DNA of 59,679 bases from Synergistaceae bacterium. GTDB lineage: Bacteria > Synergistota > Synergistia > Synergistales > Synergistaceae. The DNA is taken from assembly GCA_021372895.1 (NCBI GenBank), contig JAJFTP010000002.1, forward strand, positions 1 through 59,679, read 5' to 3'. Shown here piece by piece: positions 25,816 through 33,967 of the stretch (positions within the stretch are counted from its first letter, which is position 1; each line of letters starts with the position of its first letter). The notes under the pieces were generated by a model. The model saw only the letters and a program-made list of their open reading frames with translations, had not been told where the DNA came from and ran no database searches. The position numbers and the translations under genes were made by a program.

Positions 25816-27507
25816 TTACATAGACTGCTGTTTCTTCTGCTCCTTGCCCCATGAATCCTTCAAAGAGACGGCCAGGTTAAAGACAGGTGATTCCGGCCGG
25901 CTTTCATGATCCGCACAGAAATATCCATGGCGCAGAAACTGAAATTTCTCCAGAGGCTTCGCTTGTGCAACAATCGGCTCAACAAGAGCGTTATCAATGA
26001 CAACGAGAGAATCCGGATTCAGATAGTCCTTATAATCCTTTCCTGCTTCCATCTCGCTCATATTACGGAGCGTGAAAAGATTACTGTAGAGGTTGACTCT
26101 GGCAGTAACCGCATCCCCAGCCCATACCCAGTGCAGGGTGCCCTTTATCTTTCTTCCGTCAGGAGCGTCTCCGCCGCGGCTATCCATGTCAGCGATGCAG
26201 CGCAGCTCTGTGACTTCGCCGTCCTTATTTTTTACGACATTGACACATTTTATTATATATGCATATTTCAGACGGACTTCACTTCCCGGTGAAAGCCGGA
26301 AGAAACCCTTTACAGGATCCTCCATAAAATCTTCGCGCTCTATAAATATTTCCCTGCCTATCCTCACCATGCGGCTGCCTGCCGACGGGTCTTCCGGATT
26401 ATTTTCAGCATTAAGTTCGTCTACGAAATCCTCAGCCCAGTTTTCGATCACGACCTTCAACGGGTGCAGTACCGCCATTGCGCGCGGTGCCGTCTTGTTA
26501 AGCTCCTCCCTCAGAAAGTGCTGTAGAAGTTCAACCTCGACAAGGCTGTCTGCCTTTGAGACTCCTATCTCCCTGCAGAAGCGGCGGATCGACTCCGGGG
26601 TATATCCCCTGCGTCTGAATCCGCATATTGTAGGCATACGCGGGTCGTCCCAGCCGGACACGATCCCGAGGTTAACGAGTTCAAGCAGCTTCCTCTTGCT
26701 CATGAGGGTATATGTCAGGTTAAGCCTGGCAAACTCATACTGATGAGGCACATGCGGGGTACTGACGTTTGCGATGAACCAATCGTAAAGAGGCCTGTGG
26801 TCCTGAAACTCAAGGGTGCAGATAGAATGGGTCACGCCCTCTATCGCATCTTCATAGCCGTGTGCAAAGTCATACATCGGATAGACGCACCACTTGTCGC
26901 CTGTCCTGTGATGGCTGCGCTTCAGGATACGGTAGATCACAGGGTCCCTCATATTTAGGTTGCTGCTGGACATGTCTATCTTAGCACGCAGGACATGCGA
27001 ACCCTCTTCGAACTCACCTTTAGTCATCCTGTCAAACAGGTCCAGGTTCTCCTCCACACTGCGGCCGCGATACGGTGAATCTACGCCCGGCTTCGTCAGA
27101 GTCCCGCGGTTGATCCTTATTTCTTCGGCAGTCTGGTCATCTACGTAGGCCTTGCCAGCCTTTATAAGTTCGATTGCCCACCGGTGGAGCTGATCAAAGT
27201 AATCCGAGGCATAGCAGAGCTTAGCCCATTTAAAACCCAGCCATCTGACATCTTCCTGAATCGACTCGACATACTCCGTCTCTTCCTTTGTCGGGTTAGT
27301 GTCGTCAAATCTCAGATTGCAATCCCCCCCAAACTGTTCGGAAAGTCCGAAGTTGATACAGATCGACTTTGCATGGCCTATGTGCAGATATCCGTTAGGC
27401 TCGGGAGGGAAACGCGTCCTGACAGATTTTACCTCGCCGCTCTCGAGATCTTTTTTTATAATATCTTCAAGGAAATTAAGGTTTTTTGACTCTCCTGCTG
27501 TATTCAT
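25816..27507 (-). CDS. glnS: Glutamine--tRNA ligase
   Basis: A 563-residue GlnRS. The catalytic domain has [17 protein letters not shown] (HIGH) and the KMSKS equivalent LMSKRKL (about residue 270). Two C-terminal beta-barrels for anticodon binding follow ([11 protein letters not shown] and [11 protein letters not shown]). The ATG at 27507 has GGAGG 7 nt upstream. GlnRS is patchy in bacteria and generally thought to have been acquired by transfer. Together with tRNA-Gln at the left edge it indicates direct glutaminylation. Confidence 0.95.
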   Translation of the reverse strand: MNTAGESKNLNFLEDIIKKDLESGEVKSVRTRFPPEPNGYLHIGHAKSICINFGLSEQFGGDCNLRFDDTNPTKEETEYVESIQEDVRWLGFKWAKLCYASDYFDQLHRWAIELIKAGKAYVDDQTAEEIRINRGTLTKPGVDSPYRGRSVEENLDLFDRMTKGEFEEGSHVLRAKIDMSSSNLNMRDPVIYRILKRSHHRTGDKWCVYPMYDFAHGYEDAIEGVTHSICTLEFQDHRPLYDWFIANVSTPHVPHQYEFARLNLTYTLMSKRKLLELVNLGIVSGWDDPRMPTICGFRRRGYTPESIRRFCREIGVSKADSLVEVELLQHFLREELNKTAPRAMAVLHPLKVVIENWAEDFVDELNAENNPEDPSAGSRMVRIGREIFIEREDFMEDPVKGFFRLSPGSEVRLKYAYIIKCVNVVKNKDGEVTELRCIADMDSRGGDAPDGRKIKGTLHWVWAGDAVTARVNLYSNLFTLRNMSEMEAGKDYKDYLNPDSLVVIDNALVEPIVAQAKPLEKFQFLRHGYFCADHESRPESPVFNLAVSLKDSWGKEQKKQQSM

Positions 27508-27610
27508 TCGTAAACCTCCAGGGTATTGAAATAAGAACTCTAATTCTATCACGTAAAATCAGACACATATTACCAAATTTGCCCTGTCGTGATAATAGGG
27601 TCGAGCGGAT

Positions 27611-28639
27611 TTAAAATGCAGCCGCCTCCAGCGATAATTTTACAGCCTCGTAGTAAACGAGCACCATTGCTGCCGCTGTCAGGACGGGAAACAGCATGAT
27701 GCGTGCATAGCAGGGGATCTTCCTCTCAAACATCTCCGTCAGTTTCCAGCATACAGGGCAAACAAAGACCCTGACAATAATAACTACAAACCAGAATACT
27801 ACAAAATTAAACACCTGAAACCACCATGAAATACCGGAGCCAGAAGTGTCAAGTGTCTTGAAATAGTTCCACGGGAAAAAAATGTGCGTGATTACAGCGA
27901 TAATGATATAGGCTCGGAAAACCGCCCAGATCTGCATTATAGCTCTCTGGCAGCCCTGATATTCCACAAGTTCCCCTTCGTCGAACAGCGCGCAGCCCAT
28001 CAGAGGGCCGCTGTGCGGGATCTGGCTTATTATAATAAATATAAAGAGAATTATGCCCGCGGTCCCCCACCACCCAATCGCAGTCCCCTGCAGTAAAACT
28101 GAGAACGAGTTAAGGCTGAAGGCATCGACCTCCGGTGCAGCCATGTTAAAATACCAGGAGACCGAAGCGACAAACGCTATGAGCGGCAGCATAAAACAGG
28201 CCAGTTCCTTCATAAGTCTGAACGCGGACTTATTGGCCGACGGAGAACCAAGCGAGTAAATTGTGAGGACGGACAGCGCCTCGGATGTCAGAAAAAACTG
28301 CAGTATCTGCATAATATCACTGCCGTTATCAAGTATCGGCACCACCGTACAAAAAGGAATACTTGCACACACTGGTAAAAACGCCGCAAATGCAAGCGCC
28401 GGACCATAAAGCGCCAGCCCAGCACATGCAGTCTCAGGCAAAATGACAGTTCCAGAAAAAGCCCTCCTTATCAAAACTAAGGGCGAAGCGACCGCCTTTA
28501 CGCTTGACTGACTATTCCGTTTAAGAATATACAGAAGATAATAATACAAGCTCTCAGCAAAGACCGCCGAAAGTATAGTGGCACACATAAGGAGTCCTGC
28601 GTAAAAATATTTAAGGATCAAATAAAACAGGTCTGTCAT
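27611..28639 (-). CDS. NuoH/HyfC-like membrane subunit, divergent
   Basis: A 342-residue protein with about eight membrane helices. It resembles the NuoH / hydrogenase-4 HyfC / EchB family: a middle SP-x(4)-S-x-x-R-x-x-x-E segment (SPSANKSAFRLMKE) and a cytosolic LFDEGELVEYQG loop recall the quinone-site loops SPFGALGSSRE and E-x-ELV-x-EYSG. The usual N-terminal R-x-GP motif of NuoH is not visible. It is the third gene of a module with a NuoN-like protein and a small two-helix protein; GGGGAGG precedes its start inside the upstream gene. No hydrogenase, NuoCD or iron-sulfur subunit is nearby, so its electron donor and function are unknown. Confidence 0.7.
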   Translation of the reverse strand: MTDLFYLILKYFYAGLLMCATILSAVFAESLYYYLLYILKRNSQSSVKAVASPLVLIRRAFSGTVILPETACAGLALYGPALAFAAFLPVCASIPFCTVVPILDNGSDIMQILQFFLTSEALSVLTIYSLGSPSANKSAFRLMKELACFMLPLIAFVASVSWYFNMAAPEVDAFSLNSFSVLLQGTAIGWWGTAGIILFIFIIISQIPHSGPLMGCALFDEGELVEYQGCQRAIMQIWAVFRAYIIIAVITHIFFPWNYFKTLDTSGSGISWWFQVFNFVVFWFVVIIVRVFVCPVCWKLTEMFERKIPCYARIMLFPVLTAAAMVLVYYEAVKLSLEAAAF

Positions 28640-28645
28640 GTGCTC

Positions 28646-28960
28646 TTATCCTCCCCACCAGCGGCAGGAAATTGCGATCATAAACAGAGCAAAAAGCACT
28701 GCGATAGCGATCACATGTATCTGCACCAGGTTTATCCACGGTTCTATGCACTCTTTCCTGAATGTGCGGATTTTATTCTCCGTTAAAGATAAAATCTCCC
28801 CCGGCTCGGCCGATACGCTCGTAACCTTGACAAAACGGCCGGTCCTTGCCCTTATGACAGCATAAGTAAGCAGACAGACGATCGCGGCCGATAATACAAA
28901 AACCATAGTCCATGTGAGGAAATTCCACACAAAATAACCTGTAGTGATGCGGTAGTTCAT
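28646..28960 (-). CDS. Small two-helix membrane protein of the complex-I-like module
   Basis: A 104-residue protein I do not recognise. It has one hydrophobic helix near residues 12-36, a polar middle of about 40 residues (SAEPGEILSLTENKIRTFRKE) likely cytosolic, and a second helix near 78-97 ending in RWWGG. The ATG overlaps the NuoN-like stop by 4 nt (ATGA) and the next gene starts 6 nt later, so all three are translated together. It could bridge the NuoN-like and NuoH-like subunits, as small subunits do in hydrogenase complexes; this is inference from position only. Confidence 0.75.
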   Translation of the reverse strand: MNYRITTGYFVWNFLTWTMVFVLSAAIVCLLTYAVIRARTGRFVKVTSVSAEPGEILSLTENKIRTFRKECIEPWINLVQIHVIAIAVLFALFMIAISCRWWGG

Positions 28961-30561
28961 CTTAAAGCACCGTCCTGCCGGATAGTGTTTACTATATGCT
29001 GTCCCCTGTTTATCAGAGACTCTGCCGACGGAGATACCGCTATTTCAAAGAACCTGCCGGGAGCGGCGGTGGCAAAGGTAAAGATAAGAAAAAGGAGCAA
29101 AAGAGGGAGAGCGATTGCAATATCACCATCAAAGCAGGCAGTTCCTTCCTCCATTGCCCTGCCGAACATCAATTCCCCAATATAGCGCAGGCCGGTGAGC
29201 AGCAATAGTATCGAAGCCATAAAAAGTGCCGCCATAAGAAACGGGCTTATAAAATTAGAGGATCGCAATAAAAATTGTTTTGCGGCAAAACCGGCAAACG
29301 GAGGCAGACCGGCCATAACACAGACTGTGAGAAAAAGCGCCGTTCCGGTATAGGGTAACTTCCGCCAAAGCCCTCTTCTGCACCACAGTTCCACACCATC
29401 CGTTTTTTCTTTGAGCAGGCAGCAGATAACAGAGAGAGCCGCAGAGACAGGCAGAAATATCATCCAAAGAGAGACCATGCCTTCAAGCGCGCCAAGGCCA
29501 TAGCGTGCGGCAGACTCAGCGCTGAACGTGCCGTTGATACTGATGCCCAGAGAGACGAGCATAAATCCCTTCATGTACATTTCCATACAATCTGCAAATT
29601 TGACCGGATCCCTCTCCTTTGCCGAGAATATCACGGCTGAAGCAAGAGAGAGGAGCCCAAGAATAATGAAAAATCCCGGCATCTTCTCTAACCCCTTCAT
29701 AGGACCGAAGAGGAAGAAAACGATCCGGAAGACAACGAAAAAAGCCGCCTGTGCCCTTATCCCGAAGAAACAGCGCCGACCCGCATCAGTAACGTACGAA
29801 GATGGTTTAATGAAGAGGAAGAAAAGCGGCACGACCAGCAGGGCAAATGCCAACAGCTCAAACGGCCCGGACCTTATCACGGCAGAGAGAGTGGCAATAT
29901 TATCTGTCTTATAATGCAGATAAAGTATCATTGTCCCCGATAAAAACATAAGGAGGAGGATCGCCCTGGAAATATAATACCAGACTGAGCACCAAAATAC
30001 GCTCCTGTCAGCGGGCACTCCCCTGTAAAGACCTGAAGCCCCGATCTGGGCTACTGCTATAAAAAGAAAAAGGGAGAAAAGACCGTTGGAATAAAATATT
30101 CCCTGGATACCACATAGCGTAAGCAGATAAAATGCGGCTTTTGTGGGAGAGAAAGCATGTTTTTTATCAGCGAGAGAGCGCAGTGCCGCGATCAGCGCGA
30201 CAAAACCCATGACGACTGCGGACATTGCTCCAAGAGGATCTACCTGCATCAGAGTATGGATCCGCACGCCGCTGATCCCGGACAATGTCTCCTTCCATCC
30301 TCCGCTGCCAAAGACGTAAAAGACAGTACCCTCTGAACTGGATCGAAGCCATATCGCAAAAGCTAAAACAAGATTTAGGATAAAAATGAGCAAAAAAGAC
30401 ATTTTCAATGCATTCCTGTTTATATTCATGACCCTGCCTGTGCTCATAAATATTATCTTGTGATAAAAGCGCAGGCATAAAATTATTGCCGCACCGACAA
30501 AAGGTAGACACAGACTGAGAAAAGGCAACGGTACAGTTGGCAGCAAACGCAAAATCCCCAT
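28957..30561 (-). CDS. NuoN/HyfB-like antiporter-type membrane subunit, degenerate
   Basis: A 534-residue protein with about 13-14 membrane helices, related to the MrpA/D-NuoL/M/N family (Proton_antipo_M). The late GLPPFAGFAAKQFLL motif (Lys428) is conserved. However, the helix that normally carries the essential Glu (F-W-E in NuoM) reads LFIAVAQIGAS near residues 166-176 with no acidic residue. The helix before the TDAG motif (257-261) has no lysine at the usual position; the nearest is Lys252. It could thus be structural or use other residues. SD AGGAG is 7 nt before the ATG. It is first in the three-gene module. Confidence 0.75.
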   Translation of the reverse strand: MGILRLLPTVPLPFLSLCLPFVGAAIILCLRFYHKIIFMSTGRVMNINRNALKMSFLLIFILNLVLAFAIWLRSSSEGTVFYVFGSGGWKETLSGISGVRIHTLMQVDPLGAMSAVVMGFVALIAALRSLADKKHAFSPTKAAFYLLTLCGIQGIFYSNGLFSLFLFIAVAQIGASGLYRGVPADRSVFWCSVWYYISRAILLLMFLSGTMILYLHYKTDNIATLSAVIRSGPFELLAFALLVVPLFFLFIKPSSYVTDAGRRCFFGIRAQAAFFVVFRIVFFLFGPMKGLEKMPGFFIILGLLSLASAVIFSAKERDPVKFADCMEMYMKGFMLVSLGISINGTFSAESAARYGLGALEGMVSLWMIFLPVSAALSVICCLLKEKTDGVELWCRRGLWRKLPYTGTALFLTVCVMAGLPPFAGFAAKQFLLRSSNFISPFLMAALFMASILLLLTGLRYIGELMFGRAMEEGTACFDGDIAIALPLLLLFLIFTFATAAPGRFFEIAVSPSAESLINRGQHIVNTIRQDGALR

Positions 30562-30573
30562 TAGTTCACTCCT

Positions 30574-30705
30574 TTACCCAAACGCCGGACATGATGCCTG
30601 ATCCCGGGACATCATGATCTTAATAAAAGTTGATCTGCTTCCTGGGTCAAGATCCGCAGAAGATCCATCGGGGAGCGGAGCATCAGCCATGTGCATGAAA
30701 AACAC
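30574..30705 (-). CDS. Possible 43-residue leader ORF before the complex-I-like module
   Basis: The frame opens at GTG 30705 (GAGGGTGGG 5 nt upstream), with ATG 30696 as an alternative. It ends 12 nt before the NuoN-like ATG, the TAA abutting that gene's SD. The peptide is polar, with no membrane helix and one cysteine (SCPAFG end). It has no recognisable family. It may be chance; only its SD and exact placement support it. Confidence 0.25.
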   Translation of the reverse strand: MFFMHMADAPLPDGSSADLDPGSRSTFIKIMMSRDQASCPAFG

Positions 30706-30894
30706 TTCAACCCACCCTCAAATGTAGAGAGAAATTAACACCTGATCATGATTATGTCAAATTAGAAATACTCGTGTTCAAAATTCAAGCGTTATGATAA
30801 AATACAGTAATTAGATAGAGATACATTGTCAAAGAACATTTTTTTCCCATGTTGTTTCTCCACAAAATCTTAATAATTTAAAGGAGTGATTGAC
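30706..30894. other. Intergenic region between divergent membrane module and symporter
   Basis: This 189-bp AT-rich stretch separates the minus-strand module from the plus-strand symporter. I see no strong sigma70 promoter pair. TAAAAT-type -10 candidates lie around 30797-30802 and a TTGTCA at about 30826. No RNA gene or repeat is evident. Confidence 0.5.
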
Positions 30895-32127
30895 GTGCAG
30901 GCAAAGAAAGAAATGCCGCTTATCTGGAAGATCGCGATAGGTTTCGTGATCGGTATTGCGCTCGGATTTATTATTGGTCCTATGGTCAGCACCAGCCCGT
31001 TCATAGCAGATTTTCTTATGCCACTTCTTAATCTCATAGGCAATATATTCCTGGCCCTGCTGAAGATGCTCATCGTCCCTCTTGTATTTTCCAGCATAAT
31101 TACAGGAGCTGCTTCTATCGGGGACCCGAAAGTACTTGGACGCATCGGGGTCAAGACCGTAGCTCTCTATCTATGTACGACGGTAGTGGCAGTTGCAATC
31201 GGACTTATCCTCGGCAATCTTATCCAGCCTGGCGTGGGGCTCAACATTACAGCCGGCGTAACTGCCGAAGCGAAGGCTGGGGCGTCGATGACTGAAGTCC
31301 TCATGAACATCTTTCCTTCCAATCCGATGCAGGCTCTTGTCAACGGCATCATGCTCCAGGTAATAGTATTCGCGCTCTTCCTCGGGGTATCTGCCGCACT
31401 GATCGGTGAAAAGGGCCGCAAATTCCTTGAATTTAACGCGTCCCTTGCCGAGACGATGTACAAAATGACCGGCATAGTCATGAAATTTGCGCCTGTCGGC
31501 ATCTTCGCGCTGATCGCGGTTACAGCCGCAAAGTATGGCCTGTCGGTCCTCGCACCGTTTGCGAAGGTCATTCTGGCCGTCTACCTAGGCTGCTTCCTTC
31601 AGGCGGCGATCGTTTACTCCGGACTTATTGCCGGCATTACGAAAAAATCGCCGCTTTGGTTCTTCGGCGGCGTCAAAGAGGCAATGCTTGCCGCTTTTGT
31701 CACGCGTTCAAGCTCCGGGGTGCTCCCCATCTCCATGAGAAACGTGCAGGAGAACCTCGGCGTATCTGAGAAGGTTTCCTCCTTTGTCCTGCCTCTGGGA
31801 GCTACGATCAACATGGACGGCACAGCCCTCTATCAGGGTGTATGCGCCCTGTTTGTGGCACAGGCATTCGGAATCGACCTGTCGATGGGAGCCCAGATAG
31901 GAATACTCATCACAGCAACGCTTGCCTCTATCGGTACGGCAGGTGTGCCGGGAGCCGGGCTTATCATGCTGTCCATGGTCCTCACATCCGCCGGGCTCCC
32001 TATCGAGGGTATGGGATTGGTCGCTGGCATAGATGCCATCCTTGACATGGCACGCACATCCATCAACGTCACGGGTGACATGTGTGTGTCAGCCGTAGTT
32101 GCAAGAACAGAAGGAGAAAAGTTCTGA
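30895..32127 (+). CDS. Dicarboxylate/amino acid:cation symporter (DAACS, GltP/GltT-like)
   Basis: A 410-residue transporter of the glutamate transporter homologue fold, with eight membrane helices and two re-entrant hairpins. Signatures seen: TRSSSGVLP in hairpin 1, NMDGTALYQG in helix 7 (Na+/substrate site), SIGTAGVPGAG in hairpin 2, and DMARTSINVTGD in helix 8. There Asp and Arg (D..R..N...D) match residues that bind acidic amino acids in GltPh. Substrate is therefore probably aspartate, glutamate or a C4 acid. GTG 30895 has AAGGAG 8 nt upstream. It is monocistronic, ending in a strong terminator, and suits an amino-acid-fermenting Synergistota lifestyle. Confidence 0.9.
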   Translation: MQAKKEMPLIWKIAIGFVIGIALGFIIGPMVSTSPFIADFLMPLLNLIGNIFLALLKMLIVPLVFSSIITGAASIGDPKVLGRIGVKTVALYLCTTVVAVAIGLILGNLIQPGVGLNITAGVTAEAKAGASMTEVLMNIFPSNPMQALVNGIMLQVIVFALFLGVSAALIGEKGRKFLEFNASLAETMYKMTGIVMKFAPVGIFALIAVTAAKYGLSVLAPFAKVILAVYLGCFLQAAIVYSGLIAGITKKSPLWFFGGVKEAMLAAFVTRSSSGVLPISMRNVQENLGVSEKVSSFVLPLGATINMDGTALYQGVCALFVAQAFGIDLSMGAQIGILITATLASIGTAGVPGAGLIMLSMVLTSAGLPIEGMGLVAGIDAILDMARTSINVTGDMCVSAVVARTEGEKF

Positions 32128-32155
32128 CTTTACAGTAACAGGCGCTGAGACAGCA

Positions 32156-32185
32156 ACGCCCCGCCGTTGACGGCGGGGCGTTTTT
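32156..32185 (+). terminator. Intrinsic terminator of the symporter gene
   Basis: ACGCCCCGCCG / CGGCGGGGCGT stem (11 bp, 4-nt TTGA loop) followed directly by TTTTC, 28 nt after the stop. Confidence 0.93.
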
Positions 32186-32833
32186 CTAAATATGCCGTTT
32201 TTTTATATCAAAGCAGACAAATCCGCCTCCCAGTTTTGTCGTTTTATACCAAAGCGTCAGGTTGATGTGGGATACGGCGCCGTCATCAATTATATCTATA
32301 AAGGCCTGCTCACCTTCGTATTCAAGCTTTATAACCGTTACCCAGTGCCAGACATCAAGATTTTCTTCTTCGCCGCTGTCCAGGTTCAAAAAAGCAACAG
32401 GCAGGTCCATGCGCAACCCCACCTCCAAAAATCTTATGATCTCAGCAAGGGAGGGCCATGAAGAGGCAGGGCTGTGCATATCGCAGATCGCGCACCTGCT
32501 GACACAGAGCCCTTTGTCTTTTGCGTAGGAGAGCAGATACTTATAAAAAAGGTCCGTAGAGGGAAGCCCCCTTTCGGATGGCGTGACATACTGCCACATT
32601 TCTTCCATCAGAACGAGAAAATCCTTCTTGCTTATATATTTACCCTTAGCATAAGGATCCGAGCGTGAAAGAAGCATATAAGAGACCAAGTCTGAAGCTA
32701 CAGAGGGACCGCACCCGGCTCTGCGCTGCTGTTCCGTCCCATACCACTTCTGACTGCTGCCAAGGTGTACTTCACCGGTCGCCTCGTCAAAAATCTTAAA
32801 CAACTCCGGATTAGACAGTGACACTTTTGTCAT
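32186..32833 (-). CDS. Hypothetical protein with papain-like (C39-type) cysteine peptidase signature
   Basis: A 215-residue protein starting at ATG 32833 (AAGGAAG 8 nt upstream). It has no signal peptide and no membrane segment. AGCGPSVASDL (Cys41) looks like a nucleophile at the head of a helix, WHWVTVI (His163) like the catalytic histidine strand, and IIDDG (Asp183/184) like the third residue: the order and spacing of C39/papain-like folds. Two further cysteines (CAIC, 114 and 117) lie between. Family and substrate are unknown to me. It is a lone minus-strand gene. Confidence 0.65.
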   Translation of the reverse strand: MTKVSLSNPELFKIFDEATGEVHLGSSQKWYGTEQQRRAGCGPSVASDLVSYMLLSRSDPYAKGKYISKKDFLVLMEEMWQYVTPSERGLPSTDLFYKYLLSYAKDKGLCVSRCAICDMHSPASSWPSLAEIIRFLEVGLRMDLPVAFLNLDSGEEENLDVWHWVTVIKLEYEGEQAFIDIIDDGAVSHINLTLWYKTTKLGGGFVCFDIKKRHI

Positions 32834-32985
32834 TTTACTCACTTCCTTATTACAAAACACACATTGCAACAGATCTTACAGAAAAAATTATTGCCATGCA
32901 CACCCTGACATTATAAATGTAACAGTAAGAATTGCAAGTCCTTGATATAACTGGATTTATGCCGTTATTTCCTATATAATCCCCT

Positions 32986-33120
32986 ATGGAAAATATCATA
33001 TGCCAACTGGAAGAAATGAAGACAAAATATAGTGAGCTTGAGGATAAGAACCTTCCAGACCTGCTCGCAAAACCCGACAGCCTGTTTAGAGATCAGAAAG
33101 GAGGCCGCAATGGGCGATAA
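32986..33120 (+). CDS. Possible 44-residue small ORF overlapping the glycosylase start
   Basis: The frame runs from ATG 32986 to TAA 33120 and covers the SD and first 11 nt of the glycosylase gene. The peptide is hydrophilic and probably helical in its first half (QLEEMKTKYSELEDKN). A TATAAT hexamer at 32975-32980 ends only 5 nt before the ATG, so if used the message would be nearly leaderless; the matching -35 (TGGATT) is weak. No family recognised. Confidence 0.35.
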   Translation: MENIICQLEEMKTKYSELEDKNLPDLLAKPDSLFRDQKGGRNGR

Positions 33121-33754
33121 GCTATTATACATATACGAAACGCTCCTCGCCTATTACGGCGAGTTACACTGGTGGCCTGCGAGGACGCCTTACGAGATAA
33201 TGGTCGGCGCGGTGCTGACCCAGAACACAGCGTGGGGCAACGTTGAGAAGGCTATCGCCAACTTTGGCGGTGACCTTTCACCCGAAAGCATATCCGAGAT
33301 GCCGACAGAGGAACTGGCCAAGGTTATACGTCCAGCCGGATCCTTCAATCAAAAGGCGGGATACCTCAAAGCGGTCACGTCGTGGTATGCAGACTATGGC
33401 TACGATGTTTCGGCCGTCCAGAAGCAGCCGTTTGACAAACTCCGCTCCGAACTGCTCTCCATAAAGGGCGTTGGTCAGGAAACAGCCGATTCGATACTGC
33501 TCTACGCTTTCAGCTGCCCGACCTTCGTAGTGGATGCCTACACCAACCGGCTCTGCAGCCGCTACCCGATCGAAGCGGGCAAAAGTTACGCGGCTATGAA
33601 GGCATCTTTCGAGGACGCATTGCCAAAAAGCGCGGAAGTTTACAATAACTTCCATGCCCTCATCGTGATAAACGCGAAGGAGCATTGCAGGAAGAAGCCG
33701 ACCTGCGGGGGCTGTCCGCTCGGAAGCGGATGCAGGAGGCACTATGAAGTCTGA
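33110..33754 (+). CDS. Endonuclease III-related HhH-GPD DNA glycosylase (COG2231/MagIII-like)
   Basis: A 214-residue HhH-GPD protein starting at ATG 33110 with GGAGG 5 nt upstream. LTQNTAWGNV near the N-terminus and the hairpin SIKGVGQETADSIL match the endonuclease III fold. The catalytic Asp is kept (FVVDAY), but the lysine of Nth (GRKTAN) is Glu here (GQETAD), so AP-lyase activity is unlikely. It should be a monofunctional glycosylase like MagIII. Four C-terminal cysteines (C-x5-C-x2-C-x5-C) suggest an iron-sulfur cluster. Its substrate, probably alkylated purines, is inferred from relatives. Confidence 0.82.
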   Translation: MGDKLLYIYETLLAYYGELHWWPARTPYEIMVGAVLTQNTAWGNVEKAIANFGGDLSPESISEMPTEELAKVIRPAGSFNQKAGYLKAVTSWYADYGYDVSAVQKQPFDKLRSELLSIKGVGQETADSILLYAFSCPTFVVDAYTNRLCSRYPIEAGKSYAAMKASFEDALPKSAEVYNNFHALIVINAKEHCRKKPTCGGCPLGSGCRRHYEV

Positions 33755-33821
33755 GTTGATAAAAATCCCCTTCATCGTGGTAACCATTTTGATATTATTT
33801 GGGACAGTATGGATGGTTTGA
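33744..33821 (+). CDS. 25-residue single-helix membrane peptide
   Basis: ATG 33744 to TGA 33821 overlaps the glycosylase end by 11 nt in another frame. AGGAGG lies 4 nt before the ATG. The peptide is a short charged start (MKSELIK) followed by about 17 hydrophobic residues ending in WMV, the classic form of a bacterial small membrane protein. Function unknown; coupling to the glycosylase suggests shared expression. A terminator follows at 33872. Confidence 0.5.
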   Translation: MKSELIKIPFIVVTILILFGTVWMV

Positions 33822-33871
33822 CGCTTACCTTACCTTAATAAATGAACCACAATAAAAATAATGGATCCCCA

Positions 33872-33921
33872 AAAAATATTTGGGCATTGACCCCTTTTGC
33901 GGAGTCTGCCCAAATATTTTT
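33872..33921. terminator. Bidirectional terminator between the glycosylase/small peptide and the M14 peptidase
   Basis: A perfect 15-bp inverted repeat (AAAAATATTTGGGCA at 33872-33886 and its complement at 33907-33921) with a 20-nt loop. The outer ends supply a T-run in either direction, as expected between convergent genes. Confidence 0.85.
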
Positions 33922-33967
33922 ATACGTTATTGCTATGCTTTTCTGAATATAGCGATAGTAATGAGGA

